A stretch of 64,000 bases of DNA from Planctomycetaceae bacterium (GCA_015485495.1 WFTL01000125.1:1-64000); one strand, 5' to 3'. Counted from the first letter of the stretch, positions 1-9,643 are shown. Notes: generated by a model from the letters alone, not told the origin. Numbers and translations are program-made.

Positions 1-1
1 C

Positions 2-523
2 ATGGGAGAATTTCCCTGCGGTTCGATCGCCGATCTGCCCGGATTGTTTCAGCAGGCCCGGAAGCATCTGCTGCCGCCGCTGTTCCTGATGTGCGACCGA
101 ATTCAGGACGCACACAATCTGGGGGCGATTCTGAGAAACTGTGATGCGGCGGCTGTGACAGCCGTCATCATCGGAATGCGTCAGCAGGTCGGAATCACGC
201 CGCATGTGGCGCGGGCTTCTGCCGGAGCGGTCAATCATGTGCCGCTGGTTCGGTGTCCGGATCTTTGCGAGGCTGCGGACTGTCTGGCCGGGCAGGGCTG
301 TGTGTTCGTGGCGGCCGATGAAAAGGGGAGCGACGATGTCCGGGTTCTGTCCGGCAGCGGCCCCGCCGTGCTGATCATCGGCAGTGAAGCTCAGGGAATC
401 GCCCCGGATCTTCTGAAACGCTGCTCTCGCCGCGTCGCTGTTCCCATGCGCGGTCATGTGTCGTCTTTGAATGCGGCCGTGGCCGCCGGCATCCTGCTGC
501 ACGAACTGCGGCGGGACGTCTGA
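2..523 (+). CDS. SpoU/TrmH-family rRNA 2'-O-methyltransferase, 5' end cut by window
   Basis: The 173 visible residues form the SPOUT methyltransferase domain that 2'-O-methylates a nucleotide in rRNA or tRNA using S-adenosylmethionine. All three family motifs are present: motif 1 around DAHNLGAILRNCDAA (about residues 36-50), motif 2 around IIGSEAQGI and motif 3 around SSLNAAVAAGILL near the C-terminus; together these form the trefoil knot. The frame is open at the window edge. RlmB-type enzymes carry a substrate-binding domain before this point, so the first visible ATG is probably internal. A second, complete family member lies at 22091-22831, so the two may modify different sites. The exact target (RlmB, TrmH or other) cannot be decided from this fragment. 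Confidence 0.85.
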   Translation: MGEFPCGSIADLPGLFQQARKHLLPPLFLMCDRIQDAHNLGAILRNCDAAAVTAVIIGMRQQVGITPHVARASAGAVNHVPLVRCPDLCEAADCLAGQGCVFVAADEKGSDDVRVLSGSGPAVLIIGSEAQGIAPDLLKRCSRRVAVPMRGHVSSLNAAVAAGILLHELRRDV

Positions 524-790
524 CTGCGCCCGACACGGCCGCCGGAACGTGCGCCCGGCCGCGGTAGCCGCTGCGATCGCCACGGCTCTTCCAGACGGCA
601 CAGTCGGTGCAGACGGAACTCCCGGCGGCGGGGGAATGCGGCAAATCGGCAACGCGCTGTCAGAACCGGACAGCAGACGGCCCGTTCGTGACCTAGGTTC
701 CGAATACGGTTCCATCCGGGCCGGTCCGTCCAGGTTCGCCGGCCGGGCCGGTGCGGTCCGCTCACGGGGATGTTGACAGGAGATGCAGCG

Positions 791-2101
791 ATGGCCATCC
801 AGACGGCTGCGGCGAAAGGTTCATCGAACGAATTCGAGTCCCTCAAAGAACTCATCCACGGAAAACTCGTGGAGAAACTGGATCTGACCCGTCTTTCGGA
901 ACTCGAAGGAGATTCCCTGCGGCGTGAGATCCGGGTCGTCGTTGAGCATCTGTGCGACACGGAAAACCCCATGCTCAACCGTTCCGAACGGGAACGGCTG
1001 GTGGAAGAGGTGCTGGATGAAGCGTTCGGCTTCGGCCCGCTGGAACTGCTGCTCAAGGAAGAGGGCGTGGCGGACATCATGATCAACGGTCCGAAGAACG
1101 TGTTTCTGGAAAAGAACGGCCGCATCGTCAAATCGGACGTGACCTTCCGAGATGACGAACATCTCCTGCAGATTCTCGACCGCATCGTGTCCAAAGTCGG
1201 CCGCCGCGTCGATGAAACATCTCCGATGGTCGATGCCCGCCTTCCCGACGGATCGCGGCTGAATGCCATCATTCCTCCTCTGGCCCTGGACGGTCCGTCA
1301 CTGACCATCCGGCGATTCGGTTCCAATCCGCTGACTCTGGAAGACCTCCTGAAGTTCGGCGCCTTCACTCCCGAAATGGTCATGTTTCTGGAAGGCGGCA
1401 TGAAGGCCCGTCTGAACATGATCATCAGCGGCGGGACGGGATCGGGAAAGACAACGCTGCTGAACACGCTGTCCAGCTTCATTTCCAACGAAGACCGTAT
1501 CATCACGATCGAGGATGCAGCCGAACTCCAGCTTCAGCAGGATCACGTTCTGCGTCTGGAAACGCGCCCTCCGAACATCGAAGGGAAAGGCCAGGTATCC
1601 GCCACTGATCTGGTGAAGAACGCCCTGCGAATGCGTCCGGACCGGATCATCATCGGGGAATGCCGGGGCGGAGAAACGCTCGACATGCTCCAGGCGATGA
1701 ACACCGGTCACGACGGTTCACTGACAACCGTCCACGCGAACAACCCGCGCGACGCCATTTCCCGGATCGAAACGCTGGTGAATATGAGCGGTGTGGAACT
1801 GCCCCTCACGGCTCTGCGAAAACAGATCGCTTCGGCCGTGAATCTCATCATTCAGGCCAATCGGCTGCAGGGAGGACCGCGCAAAGTCACCTACATCACG
1901 GAAATCGTGGGCATGGAACAGGACACGATCGTCATGCAGGACATCTTCGTTTTCGTGCAGGACGGAATCGATGAAAACGGCAAAGCCTGGGGACACTTCG
2001 AAGCAACGGGAGTTCGCCCCAGGTGCATCGAACAGCTCGAAGCCGCCGGTGTGCGTCTTCCTCCAGGAATCTTTCAGCAGCGGGTTCTGCACTCTCCGTA
2101 A
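791..2101 (+). CDS. cpaF: Tad pilus / type II-IV secretion ATPase CpaF (TadA)
   Basis: This 436-residue protein is the hexameric ATPase that powers Tad (type IVc) pilus assembly at the cytoplasmic face of the inner membrane. It has the CpaF-type N-terminal domain ([15 protein letters not shown], then [12 protein letters not shown]), a Walker A loop GGTGSGKTT, an Asp-box/Walker B region ([14 protein letters not shown]) and a His-box region ([14 protein letters not shown]). The ATG at 791 is preferred over one 21 bases upstream because AGGAG sits about 8 bases before it. Its order with tadB and tadC, all on the same strand with gaps of 50-75 bases, is the standard Tad motor-platform arrangement. 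The secretin, pilin and prepilin peptidase genes are not in the window and may lie elsewhere. Confidence 0.95.
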   Translation: MAIQTAAAKGSSNEFESLKELIHGKLVEKLDLTRLSELEGDSLRREIRVVVEHLCDTENPMLNRSERERLVEEVLDEAFGFGPLELLLKEEGVADIMINGPKNVFLEKNGRIVKSDVTFRDDEHLLQILDRIVSKVGRRVDETSPMVDARLPDGSRLNAIIPPLALDGPSLTIRRFGSNPLTLEDLLKFGAFTPEMVMFLEGGMKARLNMIISGGTGSGKTTLLNTLSSFISNEDRIITIEDAAELQLQQDHVLRLETRPPNIEGKGQVSATDLVKNALRMRPDRIIIGECRGGETLDMLQAMNTGHDGSLTTVHANNPRDAISRIETLVNMSGVELPLTALRKQIASAVNLIIQANRLQGGPRKVTYITEIVGMEQDTIVMQDIFVFVQDGIDENGKAWGHFEATGVRPRCIEQLEAAGVRLPPGIFQQRVLHSP

Positions 2102-2175
2102 TCCGAACAGCCTCCGCAGAAACACACGAAACGATCTGCCGAACCATCCGCACTTTTTATTGAAAACACACAGCC

Positions 2176-3138
2176 ATGGATCCGACCATCATCATCCTGG
2201 CCGCGGCCTTCATCGGAGCGGTCACTCTGGTCGCCGGCATCGGCATGTTTGTTCAGAGCCGAACGGCGACCCGGGTCGAGTCGCGTCTGGCCGCGTTCAC
2301 CGGGCAGCGGACCGCCGGCACCAGTCAGATCGCCGAAGAACTGATTCAGGACGGATACACGACTGCCTCCGGCGTGTTCAGCACACTGACGCGGCGATTC
2401 GAAAAGCTGCCGCTGTTTTTTCAGCAGGCTGAATCTCCCCTGAAAGTGGAACAGTTTCTCGCACTGTGTGCCGGGCTGGCGGTGCTGGGAACGTGCAGTC
2501 TGATGATCGTGCGGGCGCCTGCCGCTCTGCTGCCGCTGGGCGGCCTGCTGGGAGCCGCCCTGCCGTGGGGCTGGCTGATGTTTCGACGGAAACGCCGGTT
2601 CCGAAAGTTCGAAAAACAGCTTCCCGATGCCCTGGAACTGATGGCCCGGGCACTGCGATCCGGCCACAGCCTGGCATCCGGGCTCAGTGTCGTCGCCAGT
2701 GAAATGCCGTCGCCGATCGCGGATGAATTTCACAATGCCTTTGAGGAACAGAATCTGGGAATTCCCATTGATCAGGCGCTGCGCAACATGCTGGTGCGCG
2801 TGCCGAATGTCGACCTGCAGTTTTTTGTCACGGCTGTGGCCATTCAGAGGCAGGCAGGCGGCGATCTGGCGGAAATTCTCAGCAAGATCAGCGGCCTGGT
2901 CCGGGAACGCTTCAAAATTCTCGGACAGGTCAAGGCTCTCACGGGTGAAGGCCGCATCAGCGGAATCGTGCTGATCGCTCTGCCGATCGCACTGTTTTTC
3001 ACCGTGTACTACCTGAACCCCGATTATGTGATGGTTCTGTTCGAACACGAAGACGGCCGCCGCATGCTGACCGGGGCCATCGTGATGCAGATCATCGGTG
3101 CCTACGTCATTCGAAAAATCTGCGACATCAAAGTTTAG
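2176..3138 (+). CDS. tadB: Tad pilus inner-membrane platform protein TadB
   Basis: The 320-residue protein has a type II secretion GspF-like domain. An N-terminal membrane helix (about residues 4-26) is followed by a paired hydrophobic region (about 97-135). The cytoplasmic helical GspF core, with DALELMARALRSGHSL and AVAIQRQAGGDLAEIL, comes next, and two membrane segments close the protein. These features are diagnostic of TadB, which with TadC forms the platform that couples CpaF ATP hydrolysis to pilin insertion. The gene follows cpaF by 74 bases and precedes tadC by 54 bases, so co-transcription is likely. Confidence 0.92.
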   Translation: MDPTIIILAAAFIGAVTLVAGIGMFVQSRTATRVESRLAAFTGQRTAGTSQIAEELIQDGYTTASGVFSTLTRRFEKLPLFFQQAESPLKVEQFLALCAGLAVLGTCSLMIVRAPAALLPLGGLLGAALPWGWLMFRRKRRFRKFEKQLPDALELMARALRSGHSLASGLSVVASEMPSPIADEFHNAFEEQNLGIPIDQALRNMLVRVPNVDLQFFVTAVAIQRQAGGDLAEILSKISGLVRERFKILGQVKALTGEGRISGIVLIALPIALFFTVYYLNPDYVMVLFEHEDGRRMLTGAIVMQIIGAYVIRKICDIKV

Positions 3139-3192
3139 GCCTTTTCATTCGAACATTCCGCCAGCCGGAACCGTTACGCCGGATTCGCCATC

Positions 3193-4125
3193 ATGAACAT
3201 CGATCTGATCATACCAGTTGCCGCCTTCATCGGTGCGGCGAGCGTCGTGTGGGCACTGATGGGCCTGTTCACGAAGAAGCAGTCGCGCGCTGCCGAACGT
3301 CTGGAACGTCTTCAGCATCCCGGCCGCCGAAGGGACACGTCCGAAGGGATCGGTGGCCCGGGGGCCGTTGGCAGTCTGATTGAGAAAACGGCGCCGACCC
3401 TTTCGAAAGCACTCGATTCGGGAAACGAAGAGGAAGAAAACAGCCTGAAAATCCGGCTGGCCAATGCCGGATTTTCCGGTCCCAACGCCCGCCGCAACTT
3501 CCTGGCCATCAAGGTGGTCGCACTGGGACTGGGACTGCTCTGCGGCGGAAGCTGGGCTCTGGCCCGCGGCGGCAGCAATGCGTGGATGGCCTGGGTGATC
3601 GGAGCCGGGGCCGGGTTCTACCTGCCGGAACTGGTTCTGACCTTTCTGAAGATGTCGCGTCAGTCGAAAATCTTCCTGCAGCTTCCGGACGCCCTGGACC
3701 TGCTGGTCGTCTGCGTGGAAGCCGGGCTGGGGCTGGATGCCGGTATGCGCCGCGTGTCCGAAGAACTGGCCACCGGGGCCCCCGAAGTGTGTCAGGAGCT
3801 GGCGACCGCCAACATGCAGCTTCAGATGGGGATTCCCCGCCGACAGGTTCTGCACGATCTGGGCGTCCGCACAGGGGTGGACGATGTTCGGGCCCTGGCC
3901 GCCATCCTCATTCAGGCCGACCGGTTCGGAGCGTCGATCGCCCAGGCCCTGCGTGTCCAGTCGGACAGCATGCGTGTGAAGCGGCGGCAGATGGCTGAGG
4001 AGAAAGCCCAGCAGACGGCCGTCAAAATGATCTTTCCGCTCGTGCTGTTCATCTTCCCGGGAATCTTCGTTGTGCTCGTCGGCCCCGCCGGCATCCAGCT
4101 CATGGAAAACCTGGTCAACAAGTGA
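3193..4125 (+). CDS. tadC: Tad pilus inner-membrane platform protein TadC
   Basis: The 310-residue protein is a second GspF-domain membrane protein, the partner of TadB. It starts with a membrane helix (IIPVAAFIGAASVVWALMG) and has a hydrophobic pair near residues 97-145. The conserved core includes LPDALDLLVVCVEAGLGLDAG, which is typical of TadC, and ILIQADRFGASIAQALRV. A final membrane helix is rich in Phe, Pro and Ile. It is 54 bases downstream of tadB, on the same strand. No further Tad gene follows: the next gene is a small zinc-ribbon protein after a 268-base gap, so this looks like the 3' end of a short motor/platform operon. Confidence 0.92.
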   Translation: MNIDLIIPVAAFIGAASVVWALMGLFTKKQSRAAERLERLQHPGRRRDTSEGIGGPGAVGSLIEKTAPTLSKALDSGNEEEENSLKIRLANAGFSGPNARRNFLAIKVVALGLGLLCGGSWALARGGSNAWMAWVIGAGAGFYLPELVLTFLKMSRQSKIFLQLPDALDLLVVCVEAGLGLDAGMRRVSEELATGAPEVCQELATANMQLQMGIPRRQVLHDLGVRTGVDDVRALAAILIQADRFGASIAQALRVQSDSMRVKRRQMAEEKAQQTAVKMIFPLVLFIFPGIFVVLVGPAGIQLMENLVNK

Positions 4126-4393
4126 AACCCGGCGGCGTGCTTTTCCGAAACGGCCTGAAACGGCTGTTCAGATTCCAAAGCATTCCGTCCCGTCCTGTTC
4201 AGCAGCCGAAGCGCATTATGAAATGCGGCCTGCGTCTGTCTGGACTGCGTCCCCTGTGCCAGAACTTCGGTACGACATTTGCGAAACCCGTGGCGCCAGC
4301 CATGCCTTCTTCCCTTCGACCGATGTTCACCCGGCGGCACGGTCGTCCCGACTGGTCCGGGTCTCGCGGCGTCCTGCTGAAAGCCGTCCGATC

Positions 4394-4729
4394 ATGATTT
4401 CCGACATTTTTCGCTGCCCCTTCTGCCGCCGTCGCCTGCGCCGGGCACCATCGGGACTTCCCGGACTGATCCTGGCCGTGTTCGGTCTGCGCCGCTGCTA
4501 CTGCCCGCACTGTTTCTCGGAATACTGGCGTCCCGGAGGACTTCTGTATCTCCTGCTGCTGCCTCCGATGTATCTGGAGATCGGCTGGGAGCGTCTGACG
4601 GCCCCGCTGCGTCGCCCGATCCCGACCGCATCCGGATCCACAGGCCGCCACCGGGCGTCTTCCGTGTGCTCAGGGAACACGCCCGCATCACCGCCGGGCG
4701 ACCGCTCATCGGTCAGCGGTTCCCACTGA
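4394..4729 (+). CDS. Small zinc-ribbon protein with a membrane segment (hypothetical)
   Basis: This 111-residue protein is not recognised as a named family. It opens with a CPFC...CPHC pair of CxxC motifs (about residues 8-11 and 36-39) flanking a basic and then hydrophobic stretch, so a zinc-ribbon fold is likely. A second hydrophobic segment (LLYLLLLPPMYLEIG) follows, suggesting membrane association. The last 40 residues are low-complexity Ser/Pro/Arg and look disordered. The ATG at 4394 is chosen because the Cys-rich domain starts right after it, although the frame is open further upstream. It lies downstream of tadC on the same strand, but no functional link is shown. It could still be a chance frame at its 3' end. 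Confidence 0.55.
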   Translation: MISDIFRCPFCRRRLRRAPSGLPGLILAVFGLRRCYCPHCFSEYWRPGGLLYLLLLPPMYLEIGWERLTAPLRRPIPTASGSTGRHRASSVCSGNTPASPPGDRSSVSGSH

Positions 4730-4880
4730 TCCCCGAAGCAGTTCCACAGAACCGGACCCGGCCCCGCCTGCGACAGTTCTGCCAGGCTGCCCGGAACAAC
4801 AGGCACAACCAGGTGCCCAGGTGCCCGCTTCCGCTGGCATCGGTCAGTGACAGGCCGGTGCAGCGCGGTCCGGGCAGCAC

Positions 4881-4905
4881 GAACCGGCTCATCATGAGCC
4901 GGTTC
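4881..4905. terminator. Perfect inverted repeat between convergent genes
   Basis: GAACCGGCTCA and its exact reverse complement are separated by only three bases, giving a 25-base near-perfect palindrome between the convergent zinc-ribbon and DUF1080 genes. It is well placed to act as a bidirectional terminator, but neither strand has a clear run of T after the stem. Confidence 0.55.
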
Positions 4906-4930
4906 ACCTGAGAAGGATTCCGGACGACGT

Positions 4931-6238
4931 TCATTCTTCCGGCGGCGGCAGACGACGGACAGCGATGTTTCGAAAGGCGACCGGATCACTGTGTCCGGCA
5001 AAGCCGAAATATCCCCGGGTGCGGTCTTTTCCGTTGTGAGCCGAATTGTTCATGAACTCGCTCACTTCAGACAGATCGGCGTCCAGAATGACCGATCCGT
5101 TCAGTTCCACGCGCACGGAACTGCCCTGAACAGTGACCTCCTGGAAGTTCCATTCGCCCACCGGCCTCAGCCAGCCGCGGCGTGCCGGAACCATTCCGTA
5201 GGCAGATCCGTGGTACTGGCGAGGATCCAGGCGGGCATACTTTTCGTGTTCGGAATCCAGCACCTGCAGTTCACACATCCCTTCATAGGCCGGATTGCCT
5301 TCCAGCGGAGCACGAATGGCCAGTCCGTTGTTTCCGCCGGGCGGCAGACGAAATTCGAGACGCACCATGAAATGATCGAATTCTTCCTCCGTCAGCAGCA
5401 CTCCGCCGCGTCCGCTGCGGCACTGAATCGCGCCGTCCACGACTTCATAGTCGTCGACCGCCCCCTGCCAGCCCCGAAGAGTCTTTCCGTCGAACAGAGA
5501 CCGAAAGGCCTGTTCCCGATGACCGGCGAGAACAGCATTGGCTTCGTCGGCGGTCAGCTCGCGAATCTCGATGTTTCTCCAGCGAATTTCTCCTCCATGA
5601 GTCTGGAGCACCACGGGTCCGCTGACAGGCAGCGGGGCACCGCGGTCGAAGTAGTTTTCCATCACAGCATGGTCGACCACAAGCTGATCATTCAGCCAGA
5701 CACTGGTGCGCGAACCGACCTGGACGATGCGAAAGGAATTCCATTCGCCGAATCGGCGGTCCGCCAGAACAAACGGATCCTTTCCACGACTTCCAGGCGA
5801 GTTGTTCCACAGTCCGCCACTGCCCAGGTCGGCTCCAATGCGAAACTTTTTCGGATCCGTATAGTCCCAGATCTGAACCTGAGGGCAGCCTTTCAGATAG
5901 ATACCGCTGTCCGCACGCGGCACGGTTCGGTACTGCAGGCGCAGCTCATAATCGCGGTAGTTTCCGTCCGTTGCCAGATAGGCCCCGTGACCGTCGTTGA
6001 TCAGTTCCCCATCGACGACTGACCAGTGCTTCCGGGCATCGGCCGTCCATTCGTCGAATCGGGCCTGGCGCTGTTCGTCCGATGCGTCCTGCAGGTCCGT
6101 CATCGCGGCGTGCGTCCACCCATGCCATCCGGACAGATCCTTCCCGTTGAACAGCGGCACGAAATCCTGGGCCATTCCCATGGACCAGGAGGAAACAGAT
6201 ACCAGCAGCACGACGGCAACACAGCCACACAGTCTCAT
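4931..6238 (-). CDS. Secreted protein with two DUF1080 (3-keto-disaccharide hydrolase-like) domains
   Basis: The 435-residue precursor starts with a signal peptide (MRLCGCVAVVLLVSVSSWS, cleaved near GMAQD). Two DUF1080 domains follow in tandem, each opening with the family signature: FVPLFNGKDLSGW (about residue 24) and FRSLFDGKTLRGW (about residue 240). DUF1080 has a concanavalin-like jelly-roll fold; some members hydrolyse 3-keto-glycosides, and the family is greatly expanded in planctomycetes. The start at 6238 is chosen over upstream ATGs because GGAG precedes it by about 9 bases and it places the signal peptide at the N-terminus. The substrate is unknown. It is probably periplasmic and may act on polysaccharide breakdown products. 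Confidence 0.85.
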   Translation of the reverse strand: MRLCGCVAVVLLVSVSSWSMGMAQDFVPLFNGKDLSGWHGWTHAAMTDLQDASDEQRQARFDEWTADARKHWSVVDGELINDGHGAYLATDGNYRDYELRLQYRTVPRADSGIYLKGCPQVQIWDYTDPKKFRIGADLGSGGLWNNSPGSRGKDPFVLADRRFGEWNSFRIVQVGSRTSVWLNDQLVVDHAVMENYFDRGAPLPVSGPVVLQTHGGEIRWRNIEIRELTADEANAVLAGHREQAFRSLFDGKTLRGWQGAVDDYEVVDGAIQCRSGRGGVLLTEEEFDHFMVRLEFRLPPGGNNGLAIRAPLEGNPAYEGMCELQVLDSEHEKYARLDPRQYHGSAYGMVPARRGWLRPVGEWNFQEVTVQGSSVRVELNGSVILDADLSEVSEFMNNSAHNGKDRTRGYFGFAGHSDPVAFRNIAVRRLPPPEE

Positions 6239-6356
6239 GACAGAACACTCCGGAAGGAAAGCAGTCCCGGCGACGCAGGACATCAGTGGGAGGGAAACAC
6301 AGGCGCCATTCTGCATGATCACCCTGGACGGATGACAGCAGAATGTGACCGGAATT

Positions 6357-7118
6357 CTAAATCACCATGCCGCCATCCACATTGAGAACGGCCCCGGTTG
6401 TGAAGGACGCGGCGTCGGAAGCAAAGTACAGGGCGGCTCCGATCAGTTCATCCGTGGTGCCGACCCGGCCGAGAGCCTTCAGGGCAGCCGCCTGTTTTTC
6501 CGCCTGCGGATCGGCCCACAGTGCTTCGCTGAGCCGCGTTTTGATGACTCCAGGACAGATGCAGTTCACCCGGACTCCCTGCGAACCCAGCTCCCGGGCC
6601 ATCACCTTCGTCAGCATGATCACCCCCGCCTTGCTGATGGAATAAATCCCCTGCATGGGAGAGGCGATGTGGCCGGCCACCGAGGCGATGTTGATGATCG
6701 ACCCGCCACCGGCCGCCACCATCCGGCGGGCCACCCGCCGGGAAAGCATGTAGGGACCTTTCAGATTGACTTCCATCGTCTTGTCCCAGGCGGCTTCATC
6801 CGAATCGATGATGGGCCCGTAGTATGGGTTCGTCCCGGCATTGTTCACCAGAATCTGCACGGAACCGAACCGATCCTCAGCCGTGTCCAAAAGGCCTTCC
6901 AGATCGTTCGCTTTTCCCACATGAGCAGCGACCCCCAGAACACGGTCGCCGAACTCGCTCAGCTCCTGCACGGCACCGTCCACGTTCTCCTGCCGCCGGC
7001 TGCAGATCGTGACACGGGCTCCCGCTTCGAGAAATCCCCGAGCGATCGCCAGACCGATGCCACGTGTGCCGCCCGTGATCAGAGCGTGCTGTTCCGCAAG
7101 AGAAAACCGGTCTGTCAT
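6357..7118 (-). CDS. Short-chain dehydrogenase/reductase (SDR, FabG-like)
   Basis: The 253-residue protein has the classical SDR layout: the glycine-rich cofactor motif TGGTRGIGLAIA (about residues 15-26), NNAG near residue 92, a catalytic Ser in IASVAG, the YSISK active-site Tyr/Lys, and the C-terminal CPGVIKT. An Arg after the second beta strand (SRRQE) suggests NADP preference. The length is normal for the family. It is divergent from the fadJ-type gene, with a 273-base shared promoter region, so a link to lipid or polyketide oxidation or reduction is plausible but not demonstrated. The substrate cannot be read from the sequence. Confidence 0.9.
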   Translation of the reverse strand: MTDRFSLAEQHALITGGTRGIGLAIARGFLEAGARVTICSRRQENVDGAVQELSEFGDRVLGVAAHVGKANDLEGLLDTAEDRFGSVQILVNNAGTNPYYGPIIDSDEAAWDKTMEVNLKGPYMLSRRVARRMVAAGGGSIINIASVAGHIASPMQGIYSISKAGVIMLTKVMARELGSQGVRVNCICPGVIKTRLSEALWADPQAEKQAAALKALGRVGTTDELIGAALYFASDAASFTTGAVLNVDGGMVI

Positions 7119-7263
7119 GGCTGCTGCTTCCCAGGGATGTCACGACGAATTCACACCGACACAGTTCCGAAGCGGCTTCATCAGACAGCAGCCGGAAGGC
7201 CGCCGGCAGAAGAGAACCCGTTTTCTGCTTTGACGCCGTCCCGGAACACTGGTAACTTTCCGA

Positions 7264-7273
7264 CCGTTCGGTA
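7264..7273. promoter_or_regulatory. ACCG-TT-CGGT palindrome in divergent promoter region
   Basis: A perfect 10-base palindrome sits between the divergent SDR gene (start 7118) and fadJ-type gene (start 7392). Short ACCG/CGGT dyads are common cores of TetR-family operators, and TetR-type regulators often control beta-oxidation genes. The flanks match only partly, so this is a candidate only. Confidence 0.3.
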
Positions 7274-7391
7274 GAACCAATGGTATCGATGATCGGATCC
7301 AACGACAATCGATGCGGCGGAGGTTCTGAGCGGCAGATCTGACGCTGCCGATGTTTTGTCTGAATTCGTGGCATTTTGCTGAGGATGTTTC

Positions 7392-9518
7392 ATGACCAGT
7401 CTCGTTCAGGTGGACCATCAGGACGATGTTGCTGTCGTCACACTCAATCACCCTCCCGTCAACGCCCTCAGCCAGGATCTGTGTCGCGCTCTGCTGGCGG
7501 CCGTCCGGACGGAAGCGGCAAAGGACACCGTTCGTGCGATCGTGATCACCGGTGGCGGGAGCACGTTTTCCGGAGGTGCCGACATTTCGGAATTCGGTGC
7601 TCTGCGGGAACGTGGGCCGGGCGATGAATTTCCGATGCACGACATGATCAACGGCATCGAAGCCTGTGACAAACCGGTCATTGCCGCGATTCACGGCAAT
7701 GCTCTGGGAGGGGGACTGGAAACAGCCCTGGGCTGCCACTACCGAATCGCCACACCGACAGCTCGAATTGGACTTCCTGAAGTCAAACTGGGGCTCATTC
7801 CCGGCGCCATGGGAACGCAGCGTCTGCCGCGTCTGTGCGGGATTCCGAAAGCCGCGGAAATCGCTGCCTCGGGGACGATGATTCCGGCCGCGGAGGCTGT
7901 GGAACTGGGAATCATCGATCGGCTGGCTGAAGGCGACCTGGTTGCCGACGCCGTCCAGTGGGCGCGGGAACTGGCCGACGCGGGGGAACCGCCGCGCCGA
8001 ACAAGTGAACTCACAGATCGACTCGGTGATCCGGACGCGAATGCGGCGGCTCTGGAAGAACTGCGGAAGAATGTGGCCCGCAAAGCGCGCGGCCAGGAAT
8101 CTCCCCTGCGCTGCATCGAAGCGGTGGAAGCCGCCGGGACGATGTCGTTTGAAGACGGTTCGAAAAACGAATTCCGCATTTTCGGCGAATGTCTGGCCAG
8201 TACCCAGTCGCAGGGCCTCATTCATGCCTTCTTCGGCGAACGGACCGTCGGGAAGATCCCCGGAATCACCAAAGAAACGCCGCGCCGGGAGATCCGGTCG
8301 GCTGCCGTGATCGGAGCCGGAACGATGGGCGGCGGAATCGCCATGACCTACGCGAATGCCGGAATTCCGGTGGTGATCAAGGAAGTCAGCCAGGACGTCC
8401 TCGAAAAGGGCCTCGACCGAATCCGCCAGAACTATGACGTGTCCGTGAAACGCGGAAAAATGACGCCGGAAGACGTGGATCAGCGGATGGCCCTGATCAC
8501 CGGGACCACGGATTACAGCGATCTGGCCGATGCGGACATCATCGTGGAAGCCGCATTCGAAGGAATGGATCTGAAAAAACAGATCTTTTCAGAACTCGAT
8601 GCGGTGGCCAAACCCGGCGCGATTCTTGCAACAAACACGTCGACTCTGGACGTCGATGCCATCGCATCCGCGACGAAGCGGCCGGAAAGTGTCATCGGCC
8701 ACCATTTTTTCAGCCCGGCCAATGTGATGAAACTGCTGGAAATCGTTCGTGGAGAGAAAACGGGCCAGGATGTCATTGCCACGTCGATGGATCTTGCCAA
8801 ACGGCTTCGCAAAATCGGCGTTCTGGTCGGCAACTGCTTCGGTTTCGTCGGCAACCGGATGTTCTGGCCCTTCCAGCGGGAAGCTCAGTTCGTTCTGGAA
8901 GAAGGCGCGTCCGTCGAACAGGTCGACAAAGCCCATACGGACTTCGGCATGGCGATGGGCCCCCACGCGGTTTCTGACCTGTCCGGAATCGATGTGTTCT
9001 GGCGCATCAACGAAGAAATCAAGGACACGATTCCGGAAGGAATGCGGCAGCCGCTGGTGGCTCCGAAACTGTATGAGATGGGGCGCTATGGACAGAAAAC
9101 CGGGGCCGGCTGGTATCGGTACGAAGGACGCAGACCGATCCCCGACCCGGAAGTCGAAGCGCTCATTGAATCGCTCGCGACCGAAGCCGGCATCGAACGG
9201 CGAAAGATCAGCGACGAAGAGATCATCGAACGCACCATGTATGCCCTGGTCAACGAAGGGGCCCTCATTCTGGAAGAAGGCATTGCCCTGAGGTCGGTCG
9301 ACATCGACATCGTCTACCTGTACGGCTACGGATTTCCTGCCTGGCGGGGCGGCCCCATGAAGTATGCCGACATGGTCGGCCTGAAGAAGGTCTACGACCG
9401 CATCTGCCACTATCGCGATACTCAGGGGTTCTGGTGGGAACCGGCTCCCCTGCTGAAGGAACTGGCGGAAAACGGGTCCACGTTCAGCGAATGGGAACGG
9501 CCGACTCAGAACAACTGA
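7392..9518 (+). CDS. fadJ: Bifunctional enoyl-CoA hydratase / 3-hydroxyacyl-CoA dehydrogenase (FadJ/FadB type)
   Basis: The 708-residue multifunctional beta-oxidation enzyme has an N-terminal crotonase domain with both catalytic glutamates (Glu110 in GGGLETALG, Glu130 in GLPEVKLG). This hydrates the enoyl-CoA double bond. The NAD-binding 3-hydroxyacyl-CoA dehydrogenase domain follows (GAGTMGGGIA at about 308-317), with a catalytic His in GHHFFSPANVMKLLE (about 436-450) and the C-terminal helical HAD domain pair. GAGGA lies about 8 bases before the ATG. No thiolase is adjacent, unlike typical fadBA operons, so the thiolase must be elsewhere. FadB versus FadJ cannot be separated by eye. Confidence 0.93.
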   Translation: MTSLVQVDHQDDVAVVTLNHPPVNALSQDLCRALLAAVRTEAAKDTVRAIVITGGGSTFSGGADISEFGALRERGPGDEFPMHDMINGIEACDKPVIAAIHGNALGGGLETALGCHYRIATPTARIGLPEVKLGLIPGAMGTQRLPRLCGIPKAAEIAASGTMIPAAEAVELGIIDRLAEGDLVADAVQWARELADAGEPPRRTSELTDRLGDPDANAAALEELRKNVARKARGQESPLRCIEAVEAAGTMSFEDGSKNEFRIFGECLASTQSQGLIHAFFGERTVGKIPGITKETPRREIRSAAVIGAGTMGGGIAMTYANAGIPVVIKEVSQDVLEKGLDRIRQNYDVSVKRGKMTPEDVDQRMALITGTTDYSDLADADIIVEAAFEGMDLKKQIFSELDAVAKPGAILATNTSTLDVDAIASATKRPESVIGHHFFSPANVMKLLEIVRGEKTGQDVIATSMDLAKRLRKIGVLVGNCFGFVGNRMFWPFQREAQFVLEEGASVEQVDKAHTDFGMAMGPHAVSDLSGIDVFWRINEEIKDTIPEGMRQPLVAPKLYEMGRYGQKTGAGWYRYEGRRPIPDPEVEALIESLATEAGIERRKISDEEIIERTMYALVNEGALILEEGIALRSVDIDIVYLYGYGFPAWRGGPMKYADMVGLKKVYDRICHYRDTQGFWWEPAPLLKELAENGSTFSEWERPTQNN

Positions 9519-9643
9519 TCCCCCCAGGGGCGGGAGTGCGGCAATGGCGGCCGGTTCGGCGTCACGGACCGGTCTGCCCGCACCTCACGGAACCGGCCGG
9601 CGCGTCTGCCTGCGTCCGGAACAGACCGTTTCTTTGTCTGTCC

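Noticed and set aside
454-1506. Minus-strand open frame of 350 codons opposite cpaF
   Set aside because: It is antisense to a clearly identified ATPase gene, has Ser/Arg-rich low-complexity sequence and no motif.
7140-8225. Minus-strand open frame of 361 codons opposite the fadJ-type gene
   Set aside because: It is a shadow of the third-codon GC bias in fadJ; its translation is His/Arg/Gln-rich with no domain.
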